A stretch of DNA of 64,000 bases from Hyposmocoma kahamanoa (lineage: Eukaryota > Arthropoda > Insecta > Lepidoptera > Cosmopterigidae), in NCBI RefSeq assembly GCF_003589595.1, contig NW_020653712.1, positions 1,361,537-1,425,536 of the forward strand, read 5' to 3'. Both the position numbers and the translations under genes were made by a program. Numbering within the stretch: position 1 is the stretch's first letter; each line of letters begins with the position of its first letter. The notes beneath the pieces were generated by a model that had not been told where the DNA came from, made no database searches, and worked only from the letters and a program-made list of their open reading frames with translations. Of the stretch, positions 29,924 to 44,900 are shown in pieces.

Positions 29924-32900
29924 CTAAAAAGCAAAAGAAAGTCTGAACGTAAATTATTGATTTAAAAAAAAAAAAATTTAACGATGTTTAAACATTGTGA
30001 TGCAACATCAACACTGCCAGGAAATCGGTCACAAGCGACATAAAACAAGAATACGATGGAATCCACAATGTATTTTTCTTGTTTTCTATTGTTGGTGTAC
30101 GTACATTGTAATTTCTACCGTAACCTGACTGGATTTCATATTTACTTGAGGTTTTTATATTAATGGAAATATAACTATTGTTTTTTGGATCTAAGTAAAT
30201 CCGAGGAAAAAGCGTTTGAATAATGCTTTATTATTTAATCTAAGCAATCAGGGTTCAGAATGAATTTTACTTCTTGTTATCATAATAATGTCCACGGTCA
30301 ATTTGTGACACGCGGACTGTAATTAAAATTAATCTCGCCTTTTTCCCATTAAGATAGGTAAAAGCTACGAGACATGTAGATTATATGATAATAATCTCAA
30401 CTAAAGAAATAAAATCGATACCTCCTACGTAAGTCTACAACGAGCCACAAAGTAACATTTTTTGCATTTTAACTTAAATATCCTTTTTTATGTATATTAA
30501 GAAAAGATCGAAGATGAAGAAGACTTCTTTTTTGAGTTCGCTCACATTGACGATTAAAACTTCTTCATAAATAAAATCGAATGTTATAAAAAATCGAACC
30601 GGAAACACATTTGGACATCACTAATTGATTAGAATTCGAGCTGTCAAAAGTTAAATAAATAGTTGGACGGAGTATAGTCAGTATAATTTTATTTAGGTAT
30701 ATTTATTTATACATTTATGTATGTAGGTACAATATATCGGAAGTTATATATAATTCAATTAATTTTATTTGTAAATTGGCACAATACCACTCCCTCTCCG
30801 ATTAGTTTTCCTCCACCTCAAAGATTGTCTGGAAGAGATCGCTCAAAGCGATAGGACTATATATATATACATATGTATGTATGCAGTTCTCGAGCCCACT
30901 GGCATCTGGTGCAGTGACGATAATAGGTCTGACAGTATGATTGTCGGTCCATGGAAACTAGGGAGGCAACTAGTGTGAGACGCAATCTGTGTGGACACTG
31001 TAGCCCCCTCCTTGTTCTTGCAAGTGTGGGCGGCGCAGGCTCTGGCCACAGCAGCCGAGAACCGCAAAACGCTCAAATACGCCAACCTTGCCCGTTACAG
31101 CTTTGTGCCTTTTGCGGTTGAAACCCTGGGTCCCTAGGGGCCACAGGCAAAAATTCTAGAGAACGAGCTGTCGTCTCGTAGAAGCCTCCGGTGGCCACAA
31201 GACTAGCAGCTATTTCCGCCTAAAAATAAGTTTAGCAATTCAAAGGGGAAACGTTGCTAGCCTTCTGAGCTGTTATAAGTAATTTAGATATGTGTAATAC
31301 CAAATAAGTAATGCAATCTATCTCTTATTAATGTAAGGGTTCACCTGTCAATAAAAGGTACAGATGTACAGGTAGCGGCGTCGCAGTGCAGCACCGGCGG
31401 GGCCACGGCGGCCATTAACGAGTTGTCCTCACCAACGACGTATGGTATATGGTCAATGTACACGTTGTCGAATAAACACATTCTCTTCATGTATTCTTCG
31501 GAGTGCGTAAACATCGTCGGAGGTATACCTGGGGAGTTATTTATTTCGACATAATAATAGGTAGTCTATATATAATAATAACGCACACACTCAACATAGC
31601 ACCGTACTAGGGAAACACTGTGTCGCGGGTGCCATGGACACACACATAGACAACCACAAATTACACCCCAACTCACGAGAGAAATAAATGTACCGACCCG
31701 GGAATCGAAACTGGGACCTCTGCGTGACAGTCCAGCATGATACGGTCACGGAGGCCGTTAATATATTTTATGTATAGTATTGACTAACAATTATATGGAC
31801 GTCGGGTCCGCGCTAAAAAGTGTCTGAACTTATAGGGCGTTAAAATCGTATACAGAGCGTCATTCACGCTTGCCACGCTAGCCATCCTTGACTACAATGG
31901 CAGCGGTGAATCTTCGATTGGCGAGAAGATGGCACAGTCTTGTTTATTGAAGTTTAGTTCCAAGGTGATCAGTAGCACAAAATAGATAACACAGAGGCAT
32001 TGACTTACAATTATACGGACGTCGGGTCCGCGCTAAAAAGTGTCCGAACTTATAGGGCGTTAAAATCGTATAGGTACAGAGCGTCATTCACGCTTTAGTC
32101 TTCGTTTGTTCGACTGACAGCGAAGCAAGCAAAATTAGACAGTACTGCGATGACATTACAATTTAAATTCAACGTTTTAGCTTTTTCATATTCCTTTACA
32201 TGTCACTACGTTTATATAGGTTGACTTGGGACATTTTTTTCGTGGTTTTTGTATTAGACCCATCGTCCATTTATTTGTAAGTCAATGTGTATAGTCCAAA
32301 TTTTAAATAGTCATGTAGTTGTTGTCAAAAGTTTTGCCAAAAATGTCTGAATTCTGAAAGTTACGACATTCTAATGATCATTAATTGCGTTATTGCCTTT
32401 TTTGTTATTATTTGGACAGTTGGTCTACTCTAGTATCGAGATAATTTTTTATTCATACACATTTTATCAAGAATAGACGAATATGATTGTCCATATTGTA
32501 TTAAAATTAAAAACTTTAAAATATGTCTCCTTTTTTGTATTTTTCATAAACATAGTTCTAAATACAATGTATGTATCTACGAACTTACAAAAATTGACAA
32601 TTCAAATGAACTTGCGTTCAGTAATTGGATGAATAATGGGTCGAGGATGATTCAAATGAAACAAGTTCGGTTATTCATTTCATAAGCGTGACCAATATTC
32701 AGTCGATAGTCGATAGAATATTTATCGACTGCAATCACTAGCTACTCGCAAGCGAGCAACATTTGCATAATGAACTGTCATTTTACGCTGCCTTCAAAAA
32801 AGACAATCCATATCCCTTTCGGACCGGCTACGAAACTACTTGGAATTTCTCCGAAAAAAAAACTTGTATCTACCTGAACTTGACCTGTAGATGACGAATC

Positions 32901-35900
32901 TGAGGTCAATTTTCCATTTTCCGGCCTCCTTCTTGGAAATTTTTTTTGCAAGCTAGATAGTTATAAGCGTGATGTTTTTGACTTAATCACATTAAATATT
33001 TAATGTATTATTGCGTTTAGGTATTAAAAAACAGTATTCCAAACGAAAAAGCGTAAATCAGATACTCACTATCCAAAAAGGTGAGTCCCGTAAAATCGGT
33101 TCGAATTGATGTGTTGATACTCGCAAGGCGACGATGCACTAATTTTAAATGCAAGGTAAAAAGTTCGTCTAATGCGCAATCGTGTGACGAAGGCCTCGTT
33201 CAGATAGGTAGAAGAGTTTCCTTTGGAAAATTATTCTTATACACCAATCAATCGTGTATGGCCAGGTTCGAAAGGGATACGGTATTTGCAATTAAGTTTT
33301 CAAACGTTCAAAATGTAATGCATCTTCTTGTGTTGCATTCAAATTGGTTCACAAATGTCGCAGTTATCGCGTAACTTACACGCAAAAAAGTCGAATTGAG
33401 AACCTATTTCTTTTTTAAGTCGGTACGCGGCTAAGTGACAAAATATTTTTTTTTTAAGACATCATGAAAAAAACCATAACCCAGTTTTAGAAAATTGAAA
33501 TTGTTTAATGATATTTTAGTGATGCGTCGTTTGGGTAGGTTCCGATAAAAAAAAAAAAAAAAAAAGGAAAAAAAGAAAAAAAGGTTCCGATAAGTCGAAC
33601 ACGTTAACTAATTTTAGCTGTTTTTAAAAGAGATTTTTGTGCTTTATTTTTTCTCTTTAAAACGGATATTTGACCATTTGTCACTTAGCCACGTTTTAGT
33701 TAATGGACGGCAGAAATATTCGATACAATATTTATGCTCAGGTCACACAGAGGCGGATGCGGAAGCGTTCAGGACGTCAGCTGCGTGTTTTAATGGGGCA
33801 GGGTTCATATAAACTCGTATATTACAAAAAATTCCGCGCTTGAAACGCTTCTGCGGCCCCCTCTGTGTGGCCAGAGCATTATAGTGCTTTGGTCTCAGTG
33901 TCCCACAGCAGTAGAACGTGTACTCACCTACAGCGAAATAACGCGTATTACAAGTGTGCTCTTGAATGAGGTCTGAGCGATTATTGAACCATCCGATCAA
34001 CCACTTTAAGTCCTCGAACTTGGTGATCTCGTCGTTGATTACTTTTCGAGTGAGTCGGAGATACTCCACGTCCGCTTCTACTACTGATTCGTCCCTATCG
34101 TCCGGGTAGCTGTCCAAATATATTTACATTTTTAATCCTTTACGTATAAAAAATCAACATAGCCTCGCACTAAGGAAACACTGTGGCGCGGGTGCCATGG
34201 ACACACACATAGACAACTACAAATTACACCCAAACTCACGAGAGAAATAAATGTAGGCCATACAAATTGTTACGGACGGCCGTACGCGTCTGGCCGGTCA
34301 GAGCTAGAATTGAGAGGTAAATGGATAATTCAGGAGCTCTGATTGGCCGAGCAGCGTAGAGACCCATTGATAGGACCGGTACGGTGTGGGAGACACCTTA
34401 CCGGTATAAGTATAAGCGAATATTGGTTTTTGCGTTCTTTCTCTTTTGATTAGATTCATTCCTATTCTTGCTCTCTTAGGAGTAAGAAGTGTTCATGATT
34501 GTAAGTCAGATCGACATAAGCCTTTTATATGAATATACAGTCCACTTCACAAGATTTAGGAGTTTCATTTGAGAAAGGATATCAAAGGCGGTTACCCGAC
34601 ATATTAAGGATCGGCGCCGTTATTATACACAAATTATTTCTCTCGGCTCGGGAATCAAATCTGGGACCTCAGCGTGGCAGTCCGGCATGGTAACCGTTCG
34701 GCCACGGAGGTAGTTTAATGATACCTTTGTGAATAATAATAATAGACATATACATATAATAATAAGAAGTCGTGCGTCTGGTGGTAAGCTACACGCCTGT
34801 CCATAACAGTTGCAGTACCACTCAGAGCTTTAAACCGCAAAGATCTGAGGGGCACTGAGACATACATTGACAAGTCCCATGTGCCTGTAATTTCATCAGC
34901 ACCCTTACACTTCAAAACCGGAACACAGTAACGCTGACATTACTGTTTGGCGGCCGAAATAGGTAAGGTGGCAGAATTAGGTAAGGTGGCAGAATTAGGT
35001 GGTGGTCTACGATTGGTAATCTTAGGCCTGCAGACGGCCATCTTCCTGATGAATCAAATGCTTTTAGATAAGCCACTATTGTAGAAAGTCATCGATTTGT
35101 GAACCTATTTCGATGATTCTTTTTTTGTTGGAAAGAGAGTACTTTAGTAAGCTGGATAAGATGGATTCATCTCCTACTTTTGCTACCCTTAGAGATGGAA
35201 TATTTTAAAAAAGAAAATGAAACCGAATTCAAAATATCTGATGTGACGTCTACACAATTTTTTACAGGGACAGCTCAATAAAACCATGTTTGGTGTTAAC
35301 GTGCTCATGCGACACATCCGTTCACACCGATATCTCGCGTCGTAACCTCTCCCTTATTTGAAGTCGGCTAACAAGACAAAACTTACTTCCGATACTGCAT
35401 CTTCAGGATGGCTTCTGCCATATGAATTCTGAAGATGACTCCTGGCCTTAAATGCGCTTGGTACAAGTCCTTCGGTATTTCCGTGTAGGTTGAGTCGTAG
35501 GTCTGAAAATAGGTTTTTGAGGCGTATTTACAAGGCCTTTCATCATAGCATGAACCCATATCTCAACAGGACTGAATCTTTATACTACATATCGTAATAG
35601 CCTGGAAATAGTTTTTATATTATGTAAATGGCCGTGGATATCAATTAATACATCTTTAATATGAAATATAAGAAGTCGGTTTTTTGTCCTTGTAATATTA
35701 TAGGAAATAAAACTATTATTCCGGATTTAAAACGCGTATATTTGTTTTTTCAAACAAACCGACGTTTCGGGCCCTTTACAAAATCCCAAACAGACATAAG
35801 ACTGCAGTACTAATTAATATGTTTTAGTTTATTCTAATTTGTATTAATAATTAATAATAAATTGAACTTAATAAAAATTCATTCAATAAAATAATTTGTA

Positions 35901-38900
35901 AAACTTAATATAGCGTAAATTGGAATGTTTTCTTTGTAAAATTAAAAATAAGGTATTTAATTAATAACTATTTTAACTATAGTGAAAAAATAGGGTGGTT
36001 TGCATCAATATTAGACATAACTGGTTGAAGACTGTACCACCTCAGTCAATCGTGACCATGGGACCTGTAAAGGGCCCGAAACGTCGGTTTGTTTGAAAAA
36101 ACAAATATACGCGATTTAAATCCGGAAAAATAGTTTCATTTCCTATGTGTAACAATCGCGAAAACCTAAGAACTCGACTTGTAATATTATTTAAATATTG
36201 ATCATAAGCTAATTAACGTATTCAATAATTAATAAATGACATTTATGAGCAATTTTTGCACATTTTCTGACGCGTTTAAGTAGTGAATAGGCAGGTTTGC
36301 ATATCTATAGAAGATAGGTCTAATAATACGTCTATAGTGATTCCAAGACTGGATCGACTAAGACTTTGTAACAATGGGGCACTAAAGGTATGGTCCCATA
36401 CAAAAAAATGCACATTTTATTTTTTTCCTACTAAACTATTACATTTATCGCCAAATGGGATATGACAATATTTAATTAGGACAATACATGGCGTTGAGTG
36501 TTACAAACTAATTTATAAATTAATGCTTCCTAATATGGGTAGATGGAGCTAATCTTAAACAATATAAAAGAATAGCCAGCACTATCCAATAAAATCCATC
36601 CAGAAATAGAGACGAAATGTCATTTAATTTGTTTGAAAATTATTCTGCCATATCATAACGTGACAACTGCGCTCCGATTGGCCAGCCTGAATTCGAAACA
36701 ATTGACGGGTGTCGTCAATTGTTATAATTCAAATCGATCTGTTTAACTTGTGCTTTGCTATAATGGACGAAGATTGAAAATTTTCATATTTAATTACCGA
36801 TGAAATGTGATTCTGTTTGTTTTGTAATTAGATGCTTTGCTGATTTTCCCACACCACCGAATAGAACAGCACGGCATTGTTAGAGATATTATCTTTATTA
36901 CAATAAATACAGAATATTTTTGGAATATACGGAGACGTACACACAGGTCACTTGTTGGCGCTGTACTATTTCAGCTTTCTAATTTGTGATTTCAGTGCAA
37001 ACGAGAGTTGATATTTAAAAGTGATAAAAGGCCCATTTGCCTGATAAGTTGCCAGGGATGGATGGCCTTTATTTCATCTCTATTTCTGGTTATTTAATCG
37101 GTGATTAAAATCGTGTAGTAAGTGCTATCTAGTAGCTTTGTTTTGTTAGAGTAGGTAGCTTTGAAAAATTGCAGCTTGGCTTTTTTCATTGTATTTTATT
37201 TGCCCAACGGTATTTTTAAATAGTTTCGCAACTGTGTTTTATGCAATCGCTGCATAATGAGGTTTCTTAGAGCCGATTACTGTGCTTAAACAATAGATAC
37301 GCGATTTTAAGATCTAACTATGGAATGATTGCATATAATACTTTTTCTACGAGTTAAAATAATGAAACAACCAATGTTGGTACGACAGCAAATTCAAAGG
37401 CCTCTCCACACTCGTGCGCGAATCACGCGTAAAATCACGGCGTGAATCGCGGTGCGGATTGTGGCAAGGATTGCCACAGTTCCACACTCGCAGAGGTTCG
37501 TGACTGGTTCACAGTATAGTTCGCGCGCTTGACGAAGATGGACGCCGAAGTTGCTGTTGCTGCTGCGGGACTGTCTTGCACTTTGGCGATTCACAATTAT
37601 GTTTTTACGAAGAAAAGAAGTTAATGTCAGTTGTTGTTCATTTGTCCAATCCATTTCCATTTTAAGCACGTTCAAATCGTCAGTAATAAAAATACAAACT
37701 CAACCGCTCACGGCACTTACTTAACCGCGAACCCTTTGGTCGCGGGACAAAATACCGACTACAAACGGGAACGTCCCGCCAACGCGGCACGAAACTGCGA
37801 AGAATTTGCGAATGGGATCTACACTCATGCTTCGCGGGTAGTTCGCGGCGTGAAACGCGTGCGAGTGTGGAGAGGTCACATGTATACCGCTTATTAATAT
37901 ATATTTTAACCAATCAGCAGTCAGGTAGTAGAGCGCTTGAGTGGCGTCATATTTATTTGATATTTTACATTGTTTTTAAATAGTTCTTTTTTGCTAATGG
38001 CCTTTGTACTTGGTTATTTAACATTTGGAGATGTTAATTAATAAAACAATTTGAATTTTAATAATTTCACAAATATAGTACAGTGCTTCTATTTTCTCAA
38101 TGTCGCTCGGCAATCATCGGATTTCCGAATACTCACGAATATTAATGTTCATGCCATTGACATACAAATAAATGGACGACGGGTCTAATACAAAAACCAC
38201 GAAAAAATGTCCCAAGTCAACCTATTTAAACGTAGTGACATGTAATGGAATATGAAAAAGCTAAAATGTTGAATTTAAATTGTAATGTCATCGCAGTACT
38301 GTCTAACTTTGCTTGCTTCGCTGTCAGTCGAACAAACGAAGACTAAAACGTGAATGACGCTCTGTATAAGATTTTAACGCCCTATAAGTTCGGACACTTT
38401 TTAGCGCGGACCCGACGTCCATATAATTGTAAGTCAATGGTTCATGCCCATTAATTATTAGATTTAAAATCTATAATAATTTCAATTTTGAACAACCTAC
38501 TTTATTGTAGTTTTGTTTTGATTTCCGTAAACTATATAGAGCTGTAAAACTATTTCCCTATTTTTAATAAGATTTACTCCATATCAATAAGTAAGTTAAC
38601 AAAAGTATAAAGTAAATAAAATGTGCTTCTTTTATGTAACAAAAAATGAATATTTTCCCGGTTATTAATCATTTCAATTCAGTCCGTATCTGATTGCATT
38701 TCTTCATCAGACATAGCTATGTTAGTAGTTTGCCATCGATGGAATAATCACTTTCCGTGCTGCTCGAACAGGTATTTATTATAAAATTTTAAATGATAAA
38801 CATGATAATAATAATAATTGTAATAACTAAAAATGTAATAGCAACTCTATATACTTCCAAGTCGTCTGGTCTGTACCAAAGGCAAAGGGCAAGTGAATAA

Positions 38901-41900
38901 ACCCCGACGACAGCCGAAACACGAAGCTGAAGTTAAAAGTTGAAGAGAAAATGGAAGCACTGTAACGTTATTTTGTTCAGGAATACAGTGACCGCCCCGT
39001 TACACGACGCGAAAGTTGTCGCGCGGCCGCCCGGTTGCCACGCTTTCAGGTATATTAATGGCGAACGTAAATTGTATTTACTAGGCAACAACATCTAAAT
39101 TTCTCTGAATAATAAAACCGTGCGGTTGCTATTCGGCGGCCGCGCGGTCGCCGCGTAGACCAAAGACAGCCAACCTCGCCCGCGCGTCTGGGAGCTATTT
39201 AGCTTTTACGTTTTAACTTCAATGAGCAATTTAAGTTAAAAAGTAAAAGTTAAATACGAGAGGTGCTCCAAAAGTAATGATAATCGGCCATTTGTAGAGC
39301 ACATAAAAATATAAAAAAAATTGTTTTTGCTCCCTCACATACCCAGCCCGTTACACCAAGTACCAAGTACCAATACCCACGAGTTCAGCATAAAAAAATC
39401 ATACAAATAGGCTACGATTACCAGGAGGTACATTCATTTGAATAGGAACAGTTGGAAAGTAAACATCAAAATGGAGAAAAACGAAATCAGAGCTGTCATC
39501 AAGTACCTCTGTTTGAAAAAAATGTCTACCAAAGACATACACAACGATCTAGTGGAAACATTGGGAATTGGAAACATTCCTCCATATTCTACAGTTGCGC
39601 GTTGGCAAAGGAGTTCAAGCTGGGTAGAACATCCATAGAAGATGAACGTCGCGAAGGACGTTTTGACGTTTGGACGTTTGAAGGACGTCAAAAAAGTTGA
39701 AGATGTCGTATTGGCAGATCGAAGAGTGACCATAAGGCATGTAGTTGAGGTCACAGGGTTCTCATATGGCAGTGTTCAAAGAATCTTTTCAAACGAACTG
39801 CCTAAGAAAATGATCTGCGCGTTGGGTGCCAAGAATGTTAACAGATGAACATAAGAAAAAACGAGTCGCCATTTCGAGGGCGAATCTCGACAAGTTCCAG
39901 ACGGATCAGGACAGTTTTTTGTCGTTTTGAGCCTCCTCTCCGACGCTGAAGAAATTCAAGGTGTCAAGTTCGGCAGGAAAGGTTATGACGTCCGTTTTTG
40001 GGACGCTGAAGGAGTTATAATGGTGGAATACTTGGAAAAAGGAGCCACTATTGGCTCTTACTACGCAAACCAAATAAGAAGATTGCGGGAGGTCATAAAA
40101 TAAAAAAGACGAGGCAAACTCCGAGCTGGAGTTTTATTTCACCAAGACGACGCACCGGCTCATAAAGCCGCCGTCGCGATGGCTGCTATTCAAGAAACGG
40201 GATTCGAATTGCTCGAACACCCACCCTATTCGCCAGACTTGGCTCTCAGTGACTTTTACCTCTTTCTTCGGTTCAAGGAACACCTCTGAGGCAAAAAAAT
40301 TGACGACGATAGCGAGGTGATGACTGCTGTAGAGGTGTTTTTGGATAGTCAAGACAAAGAATTTTTTTCAAAGGGAATTATGGGCTTAGAAAAAAGATGG
40401 GACTAAATGTATTGACTTGCTAGGAGACTATCTAGAGAAATAATTTTTTTTTAGTTAAAATAAGGATATTTATTTCATATTGATTATCATTAATTTTGGA
40501 TCACCCCTCGTAAATAGAGCGTACTTTGCCATGACAATTAGACGCACGCGGTTTCCGCGCTGCAGCAGCACGGCGGCCACGCGACTGTCACTTTTCATAC
40601 AATTTCTAGAAGCGCTGCAACCGCGCGACAGCCGCGCTGCAGTCACGCTCGCTTGCAGTCACGGTTAGTGAGGTGTATATGTTAATTTTTCAAATTAACC
40701 ACGACAGACGAAAATCGAATTGAAGAATTTATAGAGAATGTAAAATAACACCCTGCAATATGGGATAGCAGTTCCGCCAGTTGTTCCAATCGACTGGATA
40801 AAAAAAGGCATGGGAAAATTAATGTCTAAAATTTGTTGACAATTTTGAAACTGAAACTACAACTGAAAAAAACATAGCAGGTGAGTCATTTTTAACACCT
40901 ATATGTGAAGTGTGTGCCCCAAAAACTAGGTAAAAGTAATGTTTCTTCGTCAGAATCCATCGCGTAACTGAGTCGAAAGATAAAATATCACTAAATATTT
41001 CGTCAGTCGCGCGGTCGACAGCGTCTAATTTGAACGCGCCCTAAATGCGCCCCGACGCGTTTATGGAGACTCTTTTAATTAGCAAAAATACGACGTTCTT
41101 TTTCTGGAACTCGTTCTCATGTTCTGTGTACAGAACTGTAACGAAATTTTTCAGTTTATTAGCGAGTACCACAGACAAAACAATTTTGGTTCAGAACTAA
41201 AAAGAACGCCTTTGTGATATGGTTTGTGAAATTGTGATTGACAGATTGAAGCACAGGAGTAGAAAAACAGGTCAGTGTATGACGATGTAAGTTAGCTCTT
41301 AATAATGTTTTCGACTTTCCAAATATACTCACCGTAACAGGTGGTTGGTATGTGTCGGAGACCCCCGTTCGTTTCTTGTTCTTTTTCTTCCCCCCACGTG
41401 CGACCGGCACGTCTGTTGTGCCTTTTGTGCCGGTGCCCTGAAATATTTCAAAATTTAAATTGTGCACAAAATGTCTAAAAAAACCTTAGAATAATATCGC
41501 ATAGAAACCTAGTCCGCACACGCTAAGTGAGGCAAATTGAATCGCGCCAAAAGGGCCTACACGAGCGGGCGGGCCTTCAGTGCTCAAGGTCAACTTGCAC
41601 CGCGAACAGCTCAAGAATTTTAGCTAAAAATGACGAAATGTGCGGTAAATGAGTGTAAAAATACGTCAGACAAACATAAAATAGATACTAACATCACATT
41701 CCACAAGGAAGTTACGCGTTTCAACTTGTATTTTCATATAAATATTCACTAAAACCGAAAATTAACCTACTACTAAAACTAGCCTACATGAATTTGATTT
41801 TTGCCTCACTTGTGACAGTTCGTTTGATATGAAACTATCATTCTACGCGTTATTATTCTAAGGTTTTCACACCGTATAGTAAATCAGTCTGTGTCATCAA

Positions 41901-44900
41901 TTTTACTATATATTTTATCAAATTGATTGATTCAACAATTTCACTGTTATGCGAAATCAACCAAAGCGATTTGAGCTTGTATGAACTCTCAAGTCGAATT
42001 TTTGCTCGACAAGTTTGGAACCAGTCCGTCATCTTTAATTATTGAGATTTTGCAGCGGTGACTTGACGGAAACCGCCGCTAAATGTCATGATTAAGAACC
42101 TCGGATTCCTATTTTAAAATTGCAATGGCTGTTAAATAGCAGCTCGATGGTTTACTATTGATAAGCCTCTTACTTTTAGCAAAATACCGAACGTACAAAA
42201 TCCTGTCATTTTTTATTTTATTTACTACATGTTGCTTACAGTCAACCCAAACGCAATAATAGGATTTAAAGCTAAATGATCAAACAATATTAAATAAATT
42301 ACAAAAATGAATAAAATATGAAACTTTATAAAATTATAAATACAATACCATAAACAATAAATTATTACAGATTAACACCAATGAAAAAATAGATAAAATC
42401 CATTTGTTATTACATTTTAAACTAACATATTACTTAATACTGCTGTCTCCGGCAAGGACTCCAGATAGCGTCCTTAAGAAAACATGAATTTTGATCCTGA
42501 GCATGCAAAAAGGTCCAACGAGGAGTCTAAGTTAAGCAACTGCTTTAGATACTTAAGTGCTCGGGGCATAGGGGCCATCTCACTCACTCTACATCGTGTG
42601 ATAGATACTGCAAATAACCTCATTCTATGAAGTCGCACCAGATTAGTTTTGTTATTTCTTTTGACAGAAGCTCCGAAAGTGTTCATCCAAGGTAGTACTG
42701 CCACCTTACTTATTTCTGCCGCCAAGCTGTGATGTCAGCATTACTGCGTTCCAGTTTTGAAGCGTAATGGTGCTGGTGAAAACACAAGCACATGGGACTT
42801 GTCAACTTATATCTCAGGGTTACGGGCCATAGTGCCCCTCAGATCTTTGCGATTTAAAGCTCTGAGTGGCACTGCAACTGTTATAGACAGGCGTGTAGCT
42901 TACAGGCGCACGACTTGTTCGTCCCGTCACTTGATATTATATTAAAAAAACATCGACACACAACTACTGATATGATTTAAAATTAGCACATTTGGAGCCC
43001 TTTTTACCTACACCTTCTACTTACGTCGCTATCATCAGGCTGTGGTGTGCTGAATCTTGAGCGGTTACGTCGTTTCCCGGTGCGTCCGCGCCGTCTCTTT
43101 GTAATCAAACGTCAAAATATTATAGCAGCATTATTTAAGGGTACGTCTGGTTGCCAAAGGCATGCGAGCTGCACACGTGCATCACATATATTAACATGTA
43201 TTTAACTGCATCGCACATGCAGCGCGTTCGCCAGATCTATACGCACCCTAAGGACGCCTCCAAATTACGCGCTTGTGTAAAAGAAGTGCTGCAGTGGCCC
43301 GATTGTGGTGCTGCCATTAAGCTTCTAAATCGACCCCTCCTACGTAAAGTATCGTATGTTGAAATTAACAAGTTTACAGGGGAGTGTTTTAAAGTTTTCA
43401 ATTCACTGAAATGAAGACTCATTTCAGTTTTCTTTTTAATATAAATTGTGGTTGTTCATCTAACCGACGAATCTGGGATTTTATAATACTCTATGTGAGA
43501 ACGAGCTTTACCTACCGAATAAAACTGAGAAATGCTAAAGTCACGTGTTATGTTTAACTTTAAAACGCTCCCCTGTAAACTTGGCAATTTCGACATACGA
43601 TACTTTACGTAGGAGGGGTTGAAATATTGTATGAAAATTAGTAACGGCTGTAACGCCACTGCTTCGCTTCTTTATGCGTCTAATGTGAAGGCTTCCAAAG
43701 AAAATGTAAATAAATATTAAATAACGCGCACACACTCATAGCCCTGCACTAGGAGGACCACGAATCGCAGGTGCCATGGACACACACACAGACGACAGGC
43801 GTGTCGCTTACCAGCAGGCGCACAACTTGTTTGTCCTGTCACTTAGTATTATGAAAAAAGTACTGCCACCTGCTGCCACTGTCTTCAAGCAAACATGAGC
43901 ATTATTGCGTAAAGGTGTTGAAGGACAGGGGGGCTGGTGAAATTACTGGCACCTGGGATTTGTCAATATATGTCTCAGGATGGTGGGGGTAGCGGTAGTG
44001 TCCCTCAGATATTTGTGATTTAAAGCTATGTGTGGCACTGCAGCAGTTATGAACAGGGGAGTCGCTTACCACCGGGCGCACGACTTCTTCGTCCTGTAGC
44101 TTGGTATCACGAAATAAAAAAAAGAATCGAAGAGTCGGTTCAAAAAGAAACAAAAGATAAATTTCGACAATAATTTATTCCTTTTACTCCTCAACGTCCT
44201 TGGGTTCAGTAATGGAATCCACAAAAACAATCGAGTTACACTCTGCCGCATCGCACTGCAGCATCGGCGGCACTTCAATTGGCGTTACAGAATATTCATC
44301 ACCAATCACGTAAGGGTTTCCATCAATCCACAACGCGTCAAACAAACAATATATGTGCACTTTGATTGTCATATAGCTTATAAACTTATAAATTCTGCCT
44401 CCACACTCCCCTAAATGCTCCTTAATGCTCTTATCAGTTTTGTACATAAGCAGTAAGTTGTGGAACTTCGTTATTTCATCCATGACCACCTTTTTTATGA
44501 GATTAGTGTAAATGATATCGGCTTCGATGTGTTTTTCAGGGTCGTCGTACACGCGTTGCTTTATTTTCAGAATGGCGTCTGACATCCGAACTCGGAAGAT
44601 GACGCCGGGGTTCATAGACTCGGGTAGGATCCCTGGGCGGCGGGTGGTGGTGGAGAATTCTAGAATTCTATCCTTGACCGGTTCAGGATACACGTAGTGA
44701 TGTGGGCGTTCGCGGATTTTCGGTCCGGACAGCGTGTTGAATCGTCTCGTTTCTTCCTGTTGCAGAAAATAATCTTGTAAGTCTTTCTTATGGGCGATGG
44801 CATTCCCTTTCGCTGTCTTAGGTGGTTGGGTTTTTAACAAACTTTCCAGCTCAGTTATTCTTAATCGGACATGTGATCGATATGATCAACATTCTGGTCT

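Noticed and set aside
30843..31085. 80-codon minus-strand open frame
   Set aside because: Low similarity to anything I can name and broken in neighbouring frames; perhaps an old LINE remnant, but not supportable.
31336..31344. Stop codon right after FIDR as the end of the secreted-protein gene
   Set aside because: A splice donor (AG/GTGAAC) lies just before it, its phase fits exon 10, and the resulting Ser matches the intronless paralogue.
33743..34117. 124-codon minus-strand frame read as one exon
   Set aside because: The part below 33928 runs past a good splice donor into an intronic MITE. Only 33928-34109 is kept as exon.
37394..37913. Overlapping open frames on both strands
   Set aside because: They lie in a MITE with CCTCTCCACACTCG inverted ends; GC-rich arms keep frames open by chance.
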